5,954 bases of DNA. Source: Spirochaetota bacterium (GTDB taxonomy: Bacteria > Spirochaetota > Spirochaetia > Treponematales > UBA12059). Positions 5,681 through 5,954 of the stretch are shown one piece after another. Numbering within the stretch: position 1 is the first letter of the stretch; every line of letters starts with the position of its first letter. Below the pieces are notes generated by a model. That model was not told the DNA's origin. It worked only from the letters and a program-made list of their open reading frames with translations, and did not search any database. The stretch lies in contig JAKLIU010000130.1 of NCBI GenBank assembly GCA_022709445.1, positions 1-5,954 on the forward strand. The letters are read 5' to 3'. The translations under genes were made by a program, and so were the position numbers.

Positions 5681-5954
5681 ATGCACGAACCGTCGCCCAT
5701 TCCCGAAACCCGAGCGCGCGGCGAGCGGCTCATCACGCCCTCGCTGCGTCTGTTCCTCCTCGCCATGGTGCTGGCCAACATAGGCGGGCAGATGTTCTTT
5801 CCCCTGTTGCCCCTGTACCTGCGCGAGCTGGACGCGGGCGTGTCGCAGATCGGGATATTCTTCACGCTGTCCATGATCGTGCCCCTGGCCCTCCAGATAG
5901 CCGGCGGCTGGATCAGCGACCGCATCGGGCGGCTGCGGTCCATAGCGATAGGCT
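5681..5954 (+). CDS. Major facilitator superfamily transporter (N-terminal part, cut by window edge)
   Basis: Only the first 91 codons are present. After a polar N-terminus of about 20 residues come two hydrophobic helices (about 22-45 and 55-78). Between helices 2 and 3 there is a clear MFS motif A: G-W-I-S-D-R-I-G-R-L-R (76-86), with Asp80, Arg81, Gly83 and Arg84. The L-P-L-Y-L-R-E-L-D-A-G-V-S pattern after helix 1 is common in drug-efflux and sugar-type MFS proteins, but substrate cannot be read from this fragment. The ATG at 5681 is the only usable start: the frame is open back to the exchanger TAG but holds no ATG, GTG or TTG. There is no ribosome site close by, and a -10-like box sits 7 nt upstream. 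Confidence 0.9.
   Translation, partial: MHEPSPIPETRARGERLITPSLRLFLLAMVLANIGGQMFFPLLPLYLRELDAGVSQIGIFFTLSMIVPLALQIAGGWISDRIGRLRSIAIG

Noticed and set aside
3848..5686. Minus-strand open frames running through azlC and antisense to the exchanger
   Set aside because: They give polar Gln/His/Arg-rich sequence without motifs; azlC and the exchanger have recognisable family motifs in the other frames or strand.

Overview
This is a high-GC bacterial segment (roughly two-thirds G+C by eye) carrying six protein genes packed with little spacing; two of them run off the ends. I see no rRNA, tRNA, CRISPR array, insertion sequence or phage gene. A Cys-anchored lipoprotein signal on the protease suggests an envelope typical of a diderm bacterium. 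Steady use of ATA (Ile) and AGG (Arg) codons despite the high GC argues against actinobacteria and the most GC-biased proteobacteria. I cannot name the phylum.

Layout. Positions 1-1863 (minus): a membrane histidine kinase with a 7TM N-terminus, two PAS domains and a HisKA domain, whose ATPase domain lies beyond the left edge. Positions 1864-2017: a promoter and hairpin-rich leader region for the kinase. Positions 2018-3406 (minus): a secreted, lipid-anchored subtilisin-family protease (S8). Positions 3407-3532: its upstream region. Positions 3533-3847 and 3844-4563 (minus): azlD and azlC, overlapping by ATGA, encoding a two-part branched-chain amino acid exporter. Positions 4564-4666: a divergent promoter region. 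Positions 4667-5632 (plus): a Ca2+/cation antiporter (CaCA) family membrane exchanger. Positions 5681-5954 (plus): the start of a major facilitator superfamily transporter.

How it fits together. The three transport units (azlCD, the exchanger, the MFS protein) are a transport cluster around a divergent promoter. The kinase and protease have their own upstream signals and look like independent units; no response regulator is visible, so the kinase's partner must be elsewhere or left of the window. Three of the promoters I propose share a TTGC-type -35 box. Two of them (azlC and MFS) place the -10 box 7 nt before the ATG, which predicts leaderless mRNAs.

I found no clearly new multi-gene system. 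The observations most worth a second look are an exchanger in which the ion-ligand Asn/Asp of both alpha repeats is replaced by Thr, the leaderless promoter architecture, and an 11-bp inverted repeat straddling the kinase -10 box.
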